Part shown: in pieces, positions 8,977 through 16,769 of the stretch
Numbering within the stretch: the first letter of the stretch is position 1
Layout: the number at the start of each line of letters is the position of its first letter
From: Alphaproteobacteria bacterium
GTDB taxonomy: Bacteria > Pseudomonadota > Alphaproteobacteria > Micropepsales > Micropepsaceae
NCBI GenBank assembly: GCA_024236055.1
Contig: JACKLF010000008.1
Span: forward strand, 1-46,297
Reading direction: 5' to 3'
Length of the DNA stretch: 46,297 bases
Notes under the pieces: model-generated
What the model was told of the DNA's origin: nothing
Databases searched by the model: none
The model's input: only the letters and a program-made list of their open reading frames with translations
Program-made: the position numbers and the translations under genes

Positions 8977-9536
8977 AGCGCTTCCTGGACAGGCTGGACC
9001 CGCGCGAGGTGGGGCTGATCGCCGCTGCGGTGGCGCTGGTCGCTGACCAGGGTTCCAAGCTGTTCATGCTCTATGGCCTGGGCTTTGTGCAGATGGCCCC
9101 GCGCGAGGCCATTCCGGTCTTGCCCTTTTTTAATCTGGTCATGGTGTGGAACCGGGGCATTTCCTATGGGCTTTTCCCGGCTTCCGGCCCGCTGAGCACC
9201 GCCCTGCTGGTCGGGGTTTCGCTGGGCGCGGTGGTGGGTTTGACCTGGTGGCTGTGGGGTTCGACCAGCCGGGCGCTGACCGCGGGCTTCGGCCTGATCA
9301 TCGGCGGGGCGCTGGGAAACCTGATCGACAGGTTGCTTTACGGAAAGGTGGCCGACTTTTTCCACTTTTACGGTTTCGGCTATGATTGGTATGTCTTCAA
9401 TATCGCCGATCTGGCCATTACCCTGGGTGCGGTGGCGATCATATATGATGTGCTCAAGCCCGAGCATGCCCCTGCCGACGAGACGGCGCAGGGGACGCAG
9501 AACAGGTCTTCCAGCGATGAAGGCCAAGAGGTGTGA
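8973..9536 (+). CDS. lspA: Lipoprotein signal peptidase II
   Basis: This inner-membrane aspartyl protease removes signal peptides from diacylglyceryl-modified prolipoproteins. It has 187 residues with four hydrophobic segments at about 13-34, 71-95, 101-117 and 140-160. The conserved blocks are GNLIDRLLYGKVADF and WYVFNIADLAI; the catalytic aspartates correspond to Asp128 (VADF) and Asp146 (IAD). The upstream Asn motif VWNRGISYGLF is also present. The ATG at 8973 overlaps the ileS TGA, so the two are translationally coupled. The hydrophilic C-terminal tail of about 20 residues is family variation. The product's substrates include the lipoprotein encoded next. Confidence 0.95.
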   Translation: MKRFLDRLDPREVGLIAAAVALVADQGSKLFMLYGLGFVQMAPREAIPVLPFFNLVMVWNRGISYGLFPASGPLSTALLVGVSLGAVVGLTWWLWGSTSRALTAGFGLIIGGALGNLIDRLLYGKVADFFHFYGFGYDWYVFNIADLAITLGAVAIIYDVLKPEHAPADETAQGTQNRSSSDEGQEV

Positions 9537-9537
9537 G

Positions 9538-10077
9538 ATGAAACGATTGCCGGTGCTTGTCATGCCCGCACTGCTGTGCCTGCCGCTGGCGGCCGGCTGC
9601 GGCGACCTGCGCGAGGCGGCGGGCCTGACCAAGAAGTCGCCCGACGAATTCGCCGTCACCACCAAGGCGCCGCTTGTCGTGCCGCCGGATTTCAACCTGC
9701 GCCCGCCGTCGCCCGGCGCGCCGCCGACCAACCAGGCCGATCCGTCGACCAGCGCGCAGATCGCGCTGTTCTCCCAGCAGGACCCGCAGACCATCGCGCG
9801 CAACATGACCGGCAATTATTCCATGGCCGAGAAGCTGCTGCTGGCCAATGCCGGTGCGCAGAACGCCGATCCGGGTGTGCGTAACAAGCTGCAGTCGGAT
9901 GTGCGCGCCATGCAGGCCGCCGACACCAGCTTCACCGACCGTGTGCTGGGCGCGTCGCCCACCCCCTATACCGGCCAGCCGGTGAACGCGGATTCCGAGA
10001 TCGGCAAGCGCACCAGCACCCGCAAGCAGGCCCCGGAACCCAAAAAAGAGAGCGGCGGCTGGTTTGACTGGTTCTAA
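9538..10077 (+). CDS. DUF3035 lipoprotein
   Basis: A 179-residue lipoprotein with a signal peptide ending in the lipobox LAAGC, so that Cys20 is the modified residue. The mature part has the conserved opening of DUF3035 (KKSPDEFAVTTKAPLVVPPDF, shown here by its key words SPDEF and LVVPP). A Pro-rich linker and an Ala/Gln-rich region follow, ending in a WFDWF tail. The function of the family is unknown. It is encoded directly after lspA, one base after its stop, and before two M16 peptidases. This order recurs in alphaproteobacteria and suggests a role in envelope protein quality control, which is inference. Confidence 0.85.
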   Translation: MKRLPVLVMPALLCLPLAAGCGDLREAAGLTKKSPDEFAVTTKAPLVVPPDFNLRPPSPGAPPTNQADPSTSAQIALFSQQDPQTIARNMTGNYSMAEKLLLANAGAQNADPGVRNKLQSDVRAMQAADTSFTDRVLGASPTPYTGQPVNADSEIGKRTSTRKQAPEPKKESGGWFDWF

Positions 10078-11425
10078 GGGGTTTTTGACGGCGCTTCTTC
10101 TGCTGTTGCTGGCCGGTCCGGCGGCGGCCCCGGCCACGGCGCAATCAGATGATGGGCGCGCGGCGCCCGACACCTTCCAGTTCGCCCTGGCCAACGGCAT
10201 GCAGGTCCTGGTGATCCCCGATCACCGCGCCCCCGTCGTCACCCAGATGCTGTGGTTCAAGGTCGGCGGCATGGACGATCCGCCGGGCCTGTCTGGCCTG
10301 GCGCATTTCTTCGAGCACATGATGTTCCGGGGCACCAAGTCGGTGCCGGGTGACCAGTTCTCCCAGATCATTGCCAAGAATGGCGGCGAGAACAACGCCT
10401 TCACCACCCATGACTACACCGCCTTTTATGAGCAGATCGCCAAGGACCGGCTGGGCCTGGCGATGCGGCTGGAAGCGGACCGGCTGCACAACCTGAACCT
10501 GACCGACGCCACGGTGGGGCCCGAGCGCGACGTGGTGATGGAAGAGCGGCGCATGCGGGTGGACAACGATCCCCAGTCGCTGACCAACGAGCAGATGGAA
10601 GCGGCGCTGCACCTGTCGCACCCCTATGGCCGGCCGGTGATCGGCTGGATGGACGAGATAAGGCGCATCGACCGGGTCTCGGCCCAGGACTTCTATGACC
10701 ACCATTACGCGCCCAACAACTGCATCCTGGTGATCGCCGGCGACGTCACGCCGGAGGAAATCCGCAGCATGGCGCAGCAGTATTACGGTGCGGTGCCCGC
10801 GCGCCAGCTTCAGCCGCGCGCCGAATTCGCCGAGCCGCCGCGGCTGGCCGAAACCCGCATGACCATCGTGCGGCCCGATGCCAAGGTGCCAGTGCTGAGC
10901 CGCATCTATCGCGTGCCCTCCTATGCCACGGGCACGCCGGGCCAGGCCGAGGCGCTGGAGGTGTACGGCCAGGAACTGGGCGGCGATCAGACCTCGATCC
11001 TCTATCGCGTGCTGGTGGAGCAGAAGAAGCTGGCGACCGATGCAGGCGCCAGCTACGACGGCATGGCGCGCGATGCCGGGGAATTTTCGGTCTATGCGGT
11101 GCCGCGCCCCGGCGTGTCGCTTGAGGCGCTGGAAAAGGCGATGGATCAGATTCTGGCAGCCCAGGCGGCGCATCCGCCCGGCGCGGCCGACCTGACACGG
11201 GCCAAGACACAGTTGGTGGCCGCCACCACCTATCGCCGCGACAGCCAGTATGCGATGGCGTCGGCCTATGGCCAGGCGCTGGCGATCGGGCTGACCGTCA
11301 ATGATGTCGAGCAATGGCCCGAGCGCATCGGCAAGGTCAGCGCCGGCGCGGTCAAGGCCGCCGCCGCCAGCCTTGACCCGAAGAACGCGGTCAATGCCTA
11401 TCTGATGCCGGGGCGCGCGAAATGA
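10064..11425 (+). CDS. Secreted M16 zinc peptidase, catalytic partner
   Basis: An M16 (pitrilysin/insulinase-type) metallopeptidase of 453 residues with a signal peptide at about 1-27, so it acts in the periplasm. The inverted zinc motif is His81-x-x-Glu84-His85 (HFFEH), and the distal zinc ligand is Glu161 (MEERR), 77 residues later as the family requires. The C-terminal M16 half is also present. The best start is TTG 10064, which overlaps the end of the DUF3035 gene by 14 bases; TTG 10085 is a possible shorter alternative. The next gene encodes a homologue without the zinc motif, so the pair probably forms a heterodimer as in mitochondrial processing peptidase and bacterial M16B pairs. Confidence 0.9.
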   Translation: MTGSKGFLTALLLLLLAGPAAAPATAQSDDGRAAPDTFQFALANGMQVLVIPDHRAPVVTQMLWFKVGGMDDPPGLSGLAHFFEHMMFRGTKSVPGDQFSQIIAKNGGENNAFTTHDYTAFYEQIAKDRLGLAMRLEADRLHNLNLTDATVGPERDVVMEERRMRVDNDPQSLTNEQMEAALHLSHPYGRPVIGWMDEIRRIDRVSAQDFYDHHYAPNNCILVIAGDVTPEEIRSMAQQYYGAVPARQLQPRAEFAEPPRLAETRMTIVRPDAKVPVLSRIYRVPSYATGTPGQAEALEVYGQELGGDQTSILYRVLVEQKKLATDAGASYDGMARDAGEFSVYAVPRPGVSLEALEKAMDQILAAQAAHPPGAADLTRAKTQLVAATTYRRDSQYAMASAYGQALAIGLTVNDVEQWPERIGKVSAGAVKAAAASLDPKNAVNAYLMPGRAK

Positions 11426-12873
11426 TGCGCCGTCTCTCAGCCTTTTTCGCGGCGATACTGGTTGCCGGCATGGCGTGGACGGCGCCGGCGGCGGCCGCCG
11501 ACATCAAGCCGATCGACCTGGGCAAGAAGGTCGAAGTGTGGTTCGCCGAGGACCACACCGTGCCGATCGTTTCCTTCAACATCTCGATGCCGGCGGGCAG
11601 CGCCTATGACCCGGCGGGCAAGGCGGGTCTGGCGACCTTTGCCGCCTCGCTGATGGACGAGGGCGCGGGCAACCTGAATTCCAAGGCGTTCCATGAGGCG
11701 CTGGCCGACCGCGCCATCCGCTTTTCCGCCCGCACCGACCGCGACTGGCTGGTGATCTCGGTCACCAGCCTGACCAGGAACGTGCCCGAGGCGATGCGCC
11801 TGTTGCAGATGGCGCTGACCAGGCCGCGCTTCGACGCCGATGCGGTGACGCGGGTGCGCGCCCAGTTCATCCAGTCGCTGGAGCAGGAACAGGCCGAGCC
11901 GGACCGCATGGCGGCGCGCACCTTCATGCGCGATTTCTTCAATGGCCATCCTTACGGGCATTCCACCATCGGCAACATCGCCGACATCAAGGCGATATCC
12001 GTCCAGGACATTCGCGACTTCGCCAAGGCGCACTGGGTCAAGAGCGGGATGAAGATCGCGGTGGCCGGCGACATCACCCAGGCCGATGCCGCCAAACTGT
12101 TGGGCAGCACCTTCCTGCCGGTGTCGGGCGCCTCGGTCCCGGCCGAGCGCAATGTGGGCAAGCTGGGCCGGCCCGGCGTGCATGTTGTGCCCATGCCCGT
12201 GCCCCAGGCAACGGCGGTGTTCGGCCTGCCGGGCATCATGCGCCAGGACCCGGATTTCATTCCCGGCTATGTCGCCAATTACATCCTGGGTGGTGGCGGC
12301 TTTTCCTCGCGCCTGATGACGGAAGTGCGCGAGAAGCGCGGCCTGACCTATGGCGTGTCCACCTCGCTGAGTTCGATGAACAAGGCCAGCGTGATGGTGG
12401 GCAGTGTCGCCACCCGCGCCGATGCGGTGCGCCAGACGGTGCAGGTGGTGCGCGAGACGATGGCGAAGTTCGCCCAGGACGGGCCGACCCAGCAGGAGCT
12501 GGATGATGCCAAGACCTATCTGACCGGGTCTTTCCCGCTGGCCTTTGCCTCCAACAGCGGCACGGCGACCCAGATGGGCGCCTTCCAGCGGCAGAACCTG
12601 GATATCGGCTATATCGCGCGGCGCAACGGGCTGATCAACGCGGTCACATTGTCCGACGTGAAACGCGTGGCCAAGCGGCTGTTCGATCCGGCCAGGATGA
12701 CGGTGGTGATCGGCGGCTCGCCGGTCGATGCGGGCAAGGCGCCGGTGCAGGGCAAGCCGCCGGTGCGTCCTGCGCCGGAGAAACCGGGCATGCCGCCCAA
12801 GCCTGTGGACAAGCCGGCGCCCGGACCTGTCACACAGCCGTCACCGGCGACGGCGCCCGCCAAAAGCCCCTGA
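11422..12873 (+). CDS. Secreted M16-family protein without zinc motif, non-catalytic partner
   Basis: A 483-residue M16-fold protein with a cleavable signal peptide (about 1-26, ending AAAA). Where the catalytic partner has HxxEH this one reads ATFAASLMDEG, so zinc binding is lost. The substrate-binding features are kept, including the Gly-rich loop LGGGGFSSRLMTEVREKRGLTYGV and the R-Y-type segment. Such proteins act as the non-catalytic subunit of M16B heterodimers. The last 50 residues are a Pro/Ala/Lys-rich tail of low complexity. Its ATG overlaps the stop of the upstream gene (ATGA at 11422), which points to coupled translation in equal amounts. Confidence 0.88.
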   Translation: MMRRLSAFFAAILVAGMAWTAPAAAADIKPIDLGKKVEVWFAEDHTVPIVSFNISMPAGSAYDPAGKAGLATFAASLMDEGAGNLNSKAFHEALADRAIRFSARTDRDWLVISVTSLTRNVPEAMRLLQMALTRPRFDADAVTRVRAQFIQSLEQEQAEPDRMAARTFMRDFFNGHPYGHSTIGNIADIKAISVQDIRDFAKAHWVKSGMKIAVAGDITQADAAKLLGSTFLPVSGASVPAERNVGKLGRPGVHVVPMPVPQATAVFGLPGIMRQDPDFIPGYVANYILGGGGFSSRLMTEVREKRGLTYGVSTSLSSMNKASVMVGSVATRADAVRQTVQVVRETMAKFAQDGPTQQELDDAKTYLTGSFPLAFASNSGTATQMGAFQRQNLDIGYIARRNGLINAVTLSDVKRVAKRLFDPARMTVVIGGSPVDAGKAPVQGKPPVRPAPEKPGMPPKPVDKPAPGPVTQPSPATAPAKSP

Positions 12874-12919
12874 AAAAGCACAATCGGGGGCAGTTTTGCC
12901 CTGACGCCTGTCGGAATCA

Positions 12920-12957
12920 GTGGCAGGGTATCGGGGCGATCCGAAACCCTCTGCCAC
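12920..12957 (+). other. Hairpin between the M16 operon and pgi
   Basis: GTGGCAGGGT (12920-12929) pairs with ACCCTCTGCCAC (12946-12957), leaving a two-base bulge. It lies 12 bases before the pgi ATG. It could end M16 transcription or sit in the pgi leader. No T-run follows. Confidence 0.35.
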
Positions 12958-12969
12958 CCGAGTGATGCC

Positions 12970-14244
12970 ATGGCCAATTCGCCTTTTTCCGTTTCGCTGG
13001 ATCTTGCGCTTTCGGGCGCCGGTGCCCCGCCCGCTGCCGCCTATGACGCGGCGCTGGCGGCCAGCGCCAGTGCGCTGGACTGGCTGCGCGAACAGAAGAA
13101 GTCGGGCGGCCTGGAGCTGCTGGGCATTCCCGCGCGCACCGACGACCTGAAGGCGGCGACAAAGCAGGCCGCAGCATTGAAGGGTTTTTCCACCGTGGCG
13201 GTGCTGGGCATCGGCGGTTCCAGCCTGGGCGGTCAGGCGCTGACGGCGCTGCGCAAGGTGCAAAAGCCCTTTGTCGAGTTTCATGACAACCCCGATCCGT
13301 TTGCGTGGGCCGCGGCGCTGAAGCGCTTCGACCTGAAGAAGACGCACTTCATCGCGATCTCGAAGTCGGGCGGCACCGCCGAGACGCTGATGCAGGCGCT
13401 GACCGCCGCCGAGGCTTTGGAAAAGGCGGGCGTGAAAAAGCTGAAGAAGCATTTCACCATCGTCACCGAGCCCCATGCCAGCCCGCTGGCCGATTTCGCC
13501 GACAGCATCGGCGCGGTGAAGCTGGATCATCCGCTGGGCGTGGGCGGGCGTTATTCTGTGCTGACCATGGTGGGCATCGTGCCCGCGCTGGCGATGGGGC
13601 TGAACGTCAAACAGCTTCGTGCAGGTGCGGCGGCGGCGCTGGACCAGGTGCTGAAGGCGAAAAAGCCCGCCGATGCGCCCGCCGCGGTTGGGGCGGCGTT
13701 GCACAAGGCGCTGGCCGATCAGGGTAAGCTGGCCACCACCATCCTGTGGCCCTATGCGGACGCGCTGGCAGTGTTCGGCGGCTGGTGGCGTCAGCTTTGG
13801 GCCGAGAGCCTGGGCAAGGACGGGCAGGGATCGACGCCCGTGTCGGTGCTGGGGCCGGTGGACCAGCACAGCCAGTTGCAGCTTTTCCGCGACGGGCCGG
13901 GCAATGCGCTGTTCACGCTGATGCAGGTGGCGACGAAGGGCAAGGGCCTGACCGCGCCGAAGGGGCGGGCCAAGAAGCTGGGGCTGGATTACCTGGCCGG
14001 GCGCAAGATGGGCGATCTGGTCGATGCCGAATGCCGCGCAACCGCCCAGACCCTGTTCAAGAACGGCCGCCCGGTGCGGGTGATCCATCTGGAAAAGGTC
14101 GATGAATTCCACATGGGCGCGTTGATGATGCATTTCATGCTGGAGACGATCGTCATGGGCAGGCTGATGGGCGTGGACCCGTTCGACCAGCCCGGCGTGG
14201 AAGAGGGCAAGGTGCTGGCAAGGCAGTATCTGGCTGAGGGCTGA
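12970..14244 (+). CDS. pgi: Glucose-6-phosphate isomerase (short form)
   Basis: The cytoplasmic isomerase interconverts glucose-6-phosphate and fructose-6-phosphate. At 424 residues it is the short type, well below the roughly 550 of the Escherichia coli enzyme. Phosphate-binding motifs are clear: VLGIGGSSLGGQAL (residues 78-91), ISKSGGTAETLMQ and the DQHSQLQLFRDGP block. The C-terminal conserved segment PFDQPGVEEGK is present near the end. The start at ATG 12970 is preceded by a weak ribosome site and a hairpin. The mutL ATG overlaps its stop (TGATGG at 14242), so mutL probably depends on transcription through pgi. Neighbours give no special metabolic context. Confidence 0.93.
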   Translation: MANSPFSVSLDLALSGAGAPPAAAYDAALAASASALDWLREQKKSGGLELLGIPARTDDLKAATKQAAALKGFSTVAVLGIGGSSLGGQALTALRKVQKPFVEFHDNPDPFAWAAALKRFDLKKTHFIAISKSGGTAETLMQALTAAEALEKAGVKKLKKHFTIVTEPHASPLADFADSIGAVKLDHPLGVGGRYSVLTMVGIVPALAMGLNVKQLRAGAAAALDQVLKAKKPADAPAAVGAALHKALADQGKLATTILWPYADALAVFGGWWRQLWAESLGKDGQGSTPVSVLGPVDQHSQLQLFRDGPGNALFTLMQVATKGKGLTAPKGRAKKLGLDYLAGRKMGDLVDAECRATAQTLFKNGRPVRVIHLEKVDEFHMGALMMHFMLETIVMGRLMGVDPFDQPGVEEGKVLARQYLAEG

Positions 14245-16106
14245 TGGCGATCAGGCGGCTTAGCGAGGGGACCGTCAACCGCATCGCCGCCGGCGAGGTG
14301 GTGGAACGTCCGGCCGCGGCGGCCAAGGAGCTGATCGAGAACGCCATCGATGCCGGGGCGACGCGCATTGCGGTCACCGCAACGGGCGGCGGGGCCGAAC
14401 TGCTGCTGGTCGAGGATGACGGCATTGGCATGCGGGCGGATGACCTGTCCCTGGCAATTGAGCGGCATGCCACTTCCAAGCTGCCGGTTTTGCAGGGCGA
14501 GGACGATCTTTCGCATATCGTGACCATGGGTTTTCGCGGCGAGGCGTTGCCCAGTATCGGCGCGGTGGCGCGCCTGTCGCTGACCAGCCGCATGGCCGCC
14601 AGCGAGGCGGCCGAGATCAGGGTCGATGGCGGCAAGGTCAGCGGGCCGATGCCGGCCGCCTTCCTGGCCGCCGGCCAGCACGGCACGCGCGCGGAGGTGC
14701 GCGAGCTGTTCTATGCCACGCCCGCGCGGCTGAAATTCCTGAAAAGCACGCGCTCGGAAGACCTGGCGATGACCGACATGGTCAAGCGGCTGGCGATGGC
14801 GCGGCCCGATATCGGCTTTTCGCTGACGCTGGATGGGCGGCGGGTACTGGACCTGCCCATCGAGCCCGATCTGATGGATGGCCGGCTGCCGCGCCTGGCC
14901 AAGATCATGGGCCGCGATTTCGGCGACAATGCCGTGACGGTGGATGCGATGCGCGAGGGGGTGCAGCTGAGCGGCCATGCCGGTTTGCCGACCTACAACC
15001 GCGCCAATGCGGCGATGCAGTTCCTGTTCGTCAATGGCCGCCCGGTGAAGGACAAGCTGCTGGTGGGGGCGGTGCGCGGCGCGTATGCCGATTTCCTGGC
15101 GCGCGACCGCCATCCGGCGCTGGCGCTGTTCATCGACTGCGATCCGGCCTTCGTGGATGTGAATGTGCATCCGGCCAAGACCGAGGTGCGCTTCCGCGAT
15201 GCCGGGCTGGTGCGCGGGCTGATCGTGGGGGCGCTGAAACAGGCGCTGGCGGGTGCGGGGCAGCGGGCCTCGACCACCGTGGCGGGAGCGGCGCTGCATG
15301 CGCTCAGGCCGGGGATGGGGCCGGGGGCTGGGCCGTCGGCTTTTCAGCGCCAGTCCCCCAATTTTCAGGTGCCGGATTTCGTGCCGGCCGCGCCGTCACA
15401 GTTCGGCGGACCGGTTGCGGCGGGTTCGGTTTATGCGCGCGAGCCCGCACCGCTGTTCTCCGGCAACCAGGCGCTGTCGGTGCGGATGGAGGCCGAGCCC
15501 GTGCCTGCCGCGCAGCCGCAGCCAGACCTGCCATTGGGGGTTGCGCGGGCGCAACTGCACGAGACCTATGTCGTGGCCCAGACCGCCGACGGCATCGTCA
15601 TCGTAGACCAGCATGCCGCACATGAACGGCTGGTCTATGAGCGGATGAAGACTGCGCTGGCAAAGGGCGCGGTGGCGCGCCAGCCGCTGTTGATCCCCGA
15701 AGTGGTGGACCTGGACCCCAGCGAGGTCACCCGCGTGATGGGCCGCGCCGTAGAGCTGGCCGAGCTCGGCCTGGTGGTGGAGGAATTCGGCCCCGATGCG
15801 GTGGTGGTGCGCGAAGTGCCCGCCATGCTGGGCAAGCTGGATGTGAAGGGGCTGGTGCGCGATCTGGCCGACGACATCGCCGAGACCGGCAAGGCGCTGT
15901 CGCTGAAGGAGCGGCTGGAGGCGGTGTCGGGCACGCTGGCCTGTCACATGAGCGTGCGCGCGGGCCGCCGGTTGAATGCCGAGGAGATGAATGCGCTGCT
16001 GCGCGAGATGGAGGCGACGCCCCATTCGGGCCAGTGCAATCACGGCCGCCCGACCTATGTCGAGTTGAAGCTGGCCGATATCGAGCGGCTGTTCGGGCGG
16101 CGCTAG
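14244..16106 (+). CDS. mutL: DNA mismatch repair endonuclease MutL
   Basis: MutL links mismatch recognition by MutS to strand removal. The protein has 620 residues. The N-terminal GHKL ATPase domain shows RIAAGEVVERP, ELIENAIDAGA, EDDGIGM and GFRGEALPSIG. A variable Pro/Ala-rich linker at about 340-430 separates it from the dimerisation domain. The C-terminal part has the endonuclease motif DQHA-x2-E-x4-E (DQHAAHERLVYE) and the CNHGRP motif, so this is the nicking type found in bacteria without MutH. The frame is clean. It overlaps pgi by one base and ends convergently with rsmD, sharing bases with it. Confidence 0.95.
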   Translation: MAIRRLSEGTVNRIAAGEVVERPAAAAKELIENAIDAGATRIAVTATGGGAELLLVEDDGIGMRADDLSLAIERHATSKLPVLQGEDDLSHIVTMGFRGEALPSIGAVARLSLTSRMAASEAAEIRVDGGKVSGPMPAAFLAAGQHGTRAEVRELFYATPARLKFLKSTRSEDLAMTDMVKRLAMARPDIGFSLTLDGRRVLDLPIEPDLMDGRLPRLAKIMGRDFGDNAVTVDAMREGVQLSGHAGLPTYNRANAAMQFLFVNGRPVKDKLLVGAVRGAYADFLARDRHPALALFIDCDPAFVDVNVHPAKTEVRFRDAGLVRGLIVGALKQALAGAGQRASTTVAGAALHALRPGMGPGAGPSAFQRQSPNFQVPDFVPAAPSQFGGPVAAGSVYAREPAPLFSGNQALSVRMEAEPVPAAQPQPDLPLGVARAQLHETYVVAQTADGIVIVDQHAAHERLVYERMKTALAKGAVARQPLLIPEVVDLDPSEVTRVMGRAVELAELGLVVEEFGPDAVVVREVPAMLGKLDVKGLVRDLADDIAETGKALSLKERLEAVSGTLACHMSVRAGRRLNAEEMNALLREMEATPHSGQCNHGRPTYVELKLADIERLFGRR

Positions 16107-16669
16107 GCGAAAGTCAGGAACGTGACTTTGGTTTCGCCATAGTCGCGGGTGTCGGCCACCGAAAAGCCCGGCGCGTCGAATGTCTCCTTGGCGTCGGTTT
16201 CCACCACCGCCAGTGCGCCGGGTTTGAGCCAGCCGCCGTCCTTGAGGCTTTTGAGGCAGGGCGCGACCAGGTCCTTGTGATAGGGCGGGTCGAGGAACAC
16301 CAGGTCGAAGGGACCGCCGCTGCCGCTGTTCATCGGGCCCAGGTCAGTGGCGTCGCGGCGCCAGATCTTGGTGACGCCGGTCAGGCCCAGCCCCTCGACA
16401 TTCTCGCGCACCAGGGCGCGGCTGTCGGCGCTGTCATCCACGAACAGGCAGAAGCGGGCACCGTGGCTGATCGCCTCGATCCCCAAAGCGCCGGTGCCGG
16501 CGAACAGGTCGGCCACCGCCGCCCCTTCCAGGGTGAAACCGGCCCCAAAATCGCGGTGCATCAGCATGTTGAAGATGGCCTGGCGGGTGCGGTCGGAGGT
16601 AGGGCGTACCCGCATGTCGGCTGGTGCGACAAGCCGCCGTCCCCGTAATGTGCCGCCTGTAATTCGCAT
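16103..16669 (-). CDS. rsmD: 16S rRNA (guanine-966-N2)-methyltransferase
   Basis: RsmD methylates G966 of 16S rRNA during 30S assembly. The start at 16669 gives 188 residues and the typical N-terminus MRITGGTLRGRRL. An upstream in-frame extension to 16747 is possible but not conserved in the family. The RPTSDRTRQAIFNML motif, the SAM-binding loop DLFAGTGALGIEAISHGA and the catalytic motif LDPPY are all present. It is the only gene on the minus strand in this housekeeping block and its 3' end overlaps that of mutL. It is divergent from the DsbD-like gene, so the roughly 100 bases at 16670-16769 should hold promoters for both. Confidence 0.93.
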   Translation of the reverse strand: MRITGGTLRGRRLVAPADMRVRPTSDRTRQAIFNMLMHRDFGAGFTLEGAAVADLFAGTGALGIEAISHGARFCLFVDDSADSRALVRENVEGLGLTGVTKIWRRDATDLGPMNSGSGGPFDLVFLDPPYHKDLVAPCLKSLKDGGWLKPGALAVVETDAKETFDAPGFSVADTRDYGETKVTFLTFA

Positions 16670-16769
16670 GGACGCATCCCGTTTCCACATTGGCCGATTG
16701 TATGTTCCCAACCGGGGTAACCGTCTGCCAGAATTGGCGAATAGCACAGGGAAACGGTATTAGGGCAGG

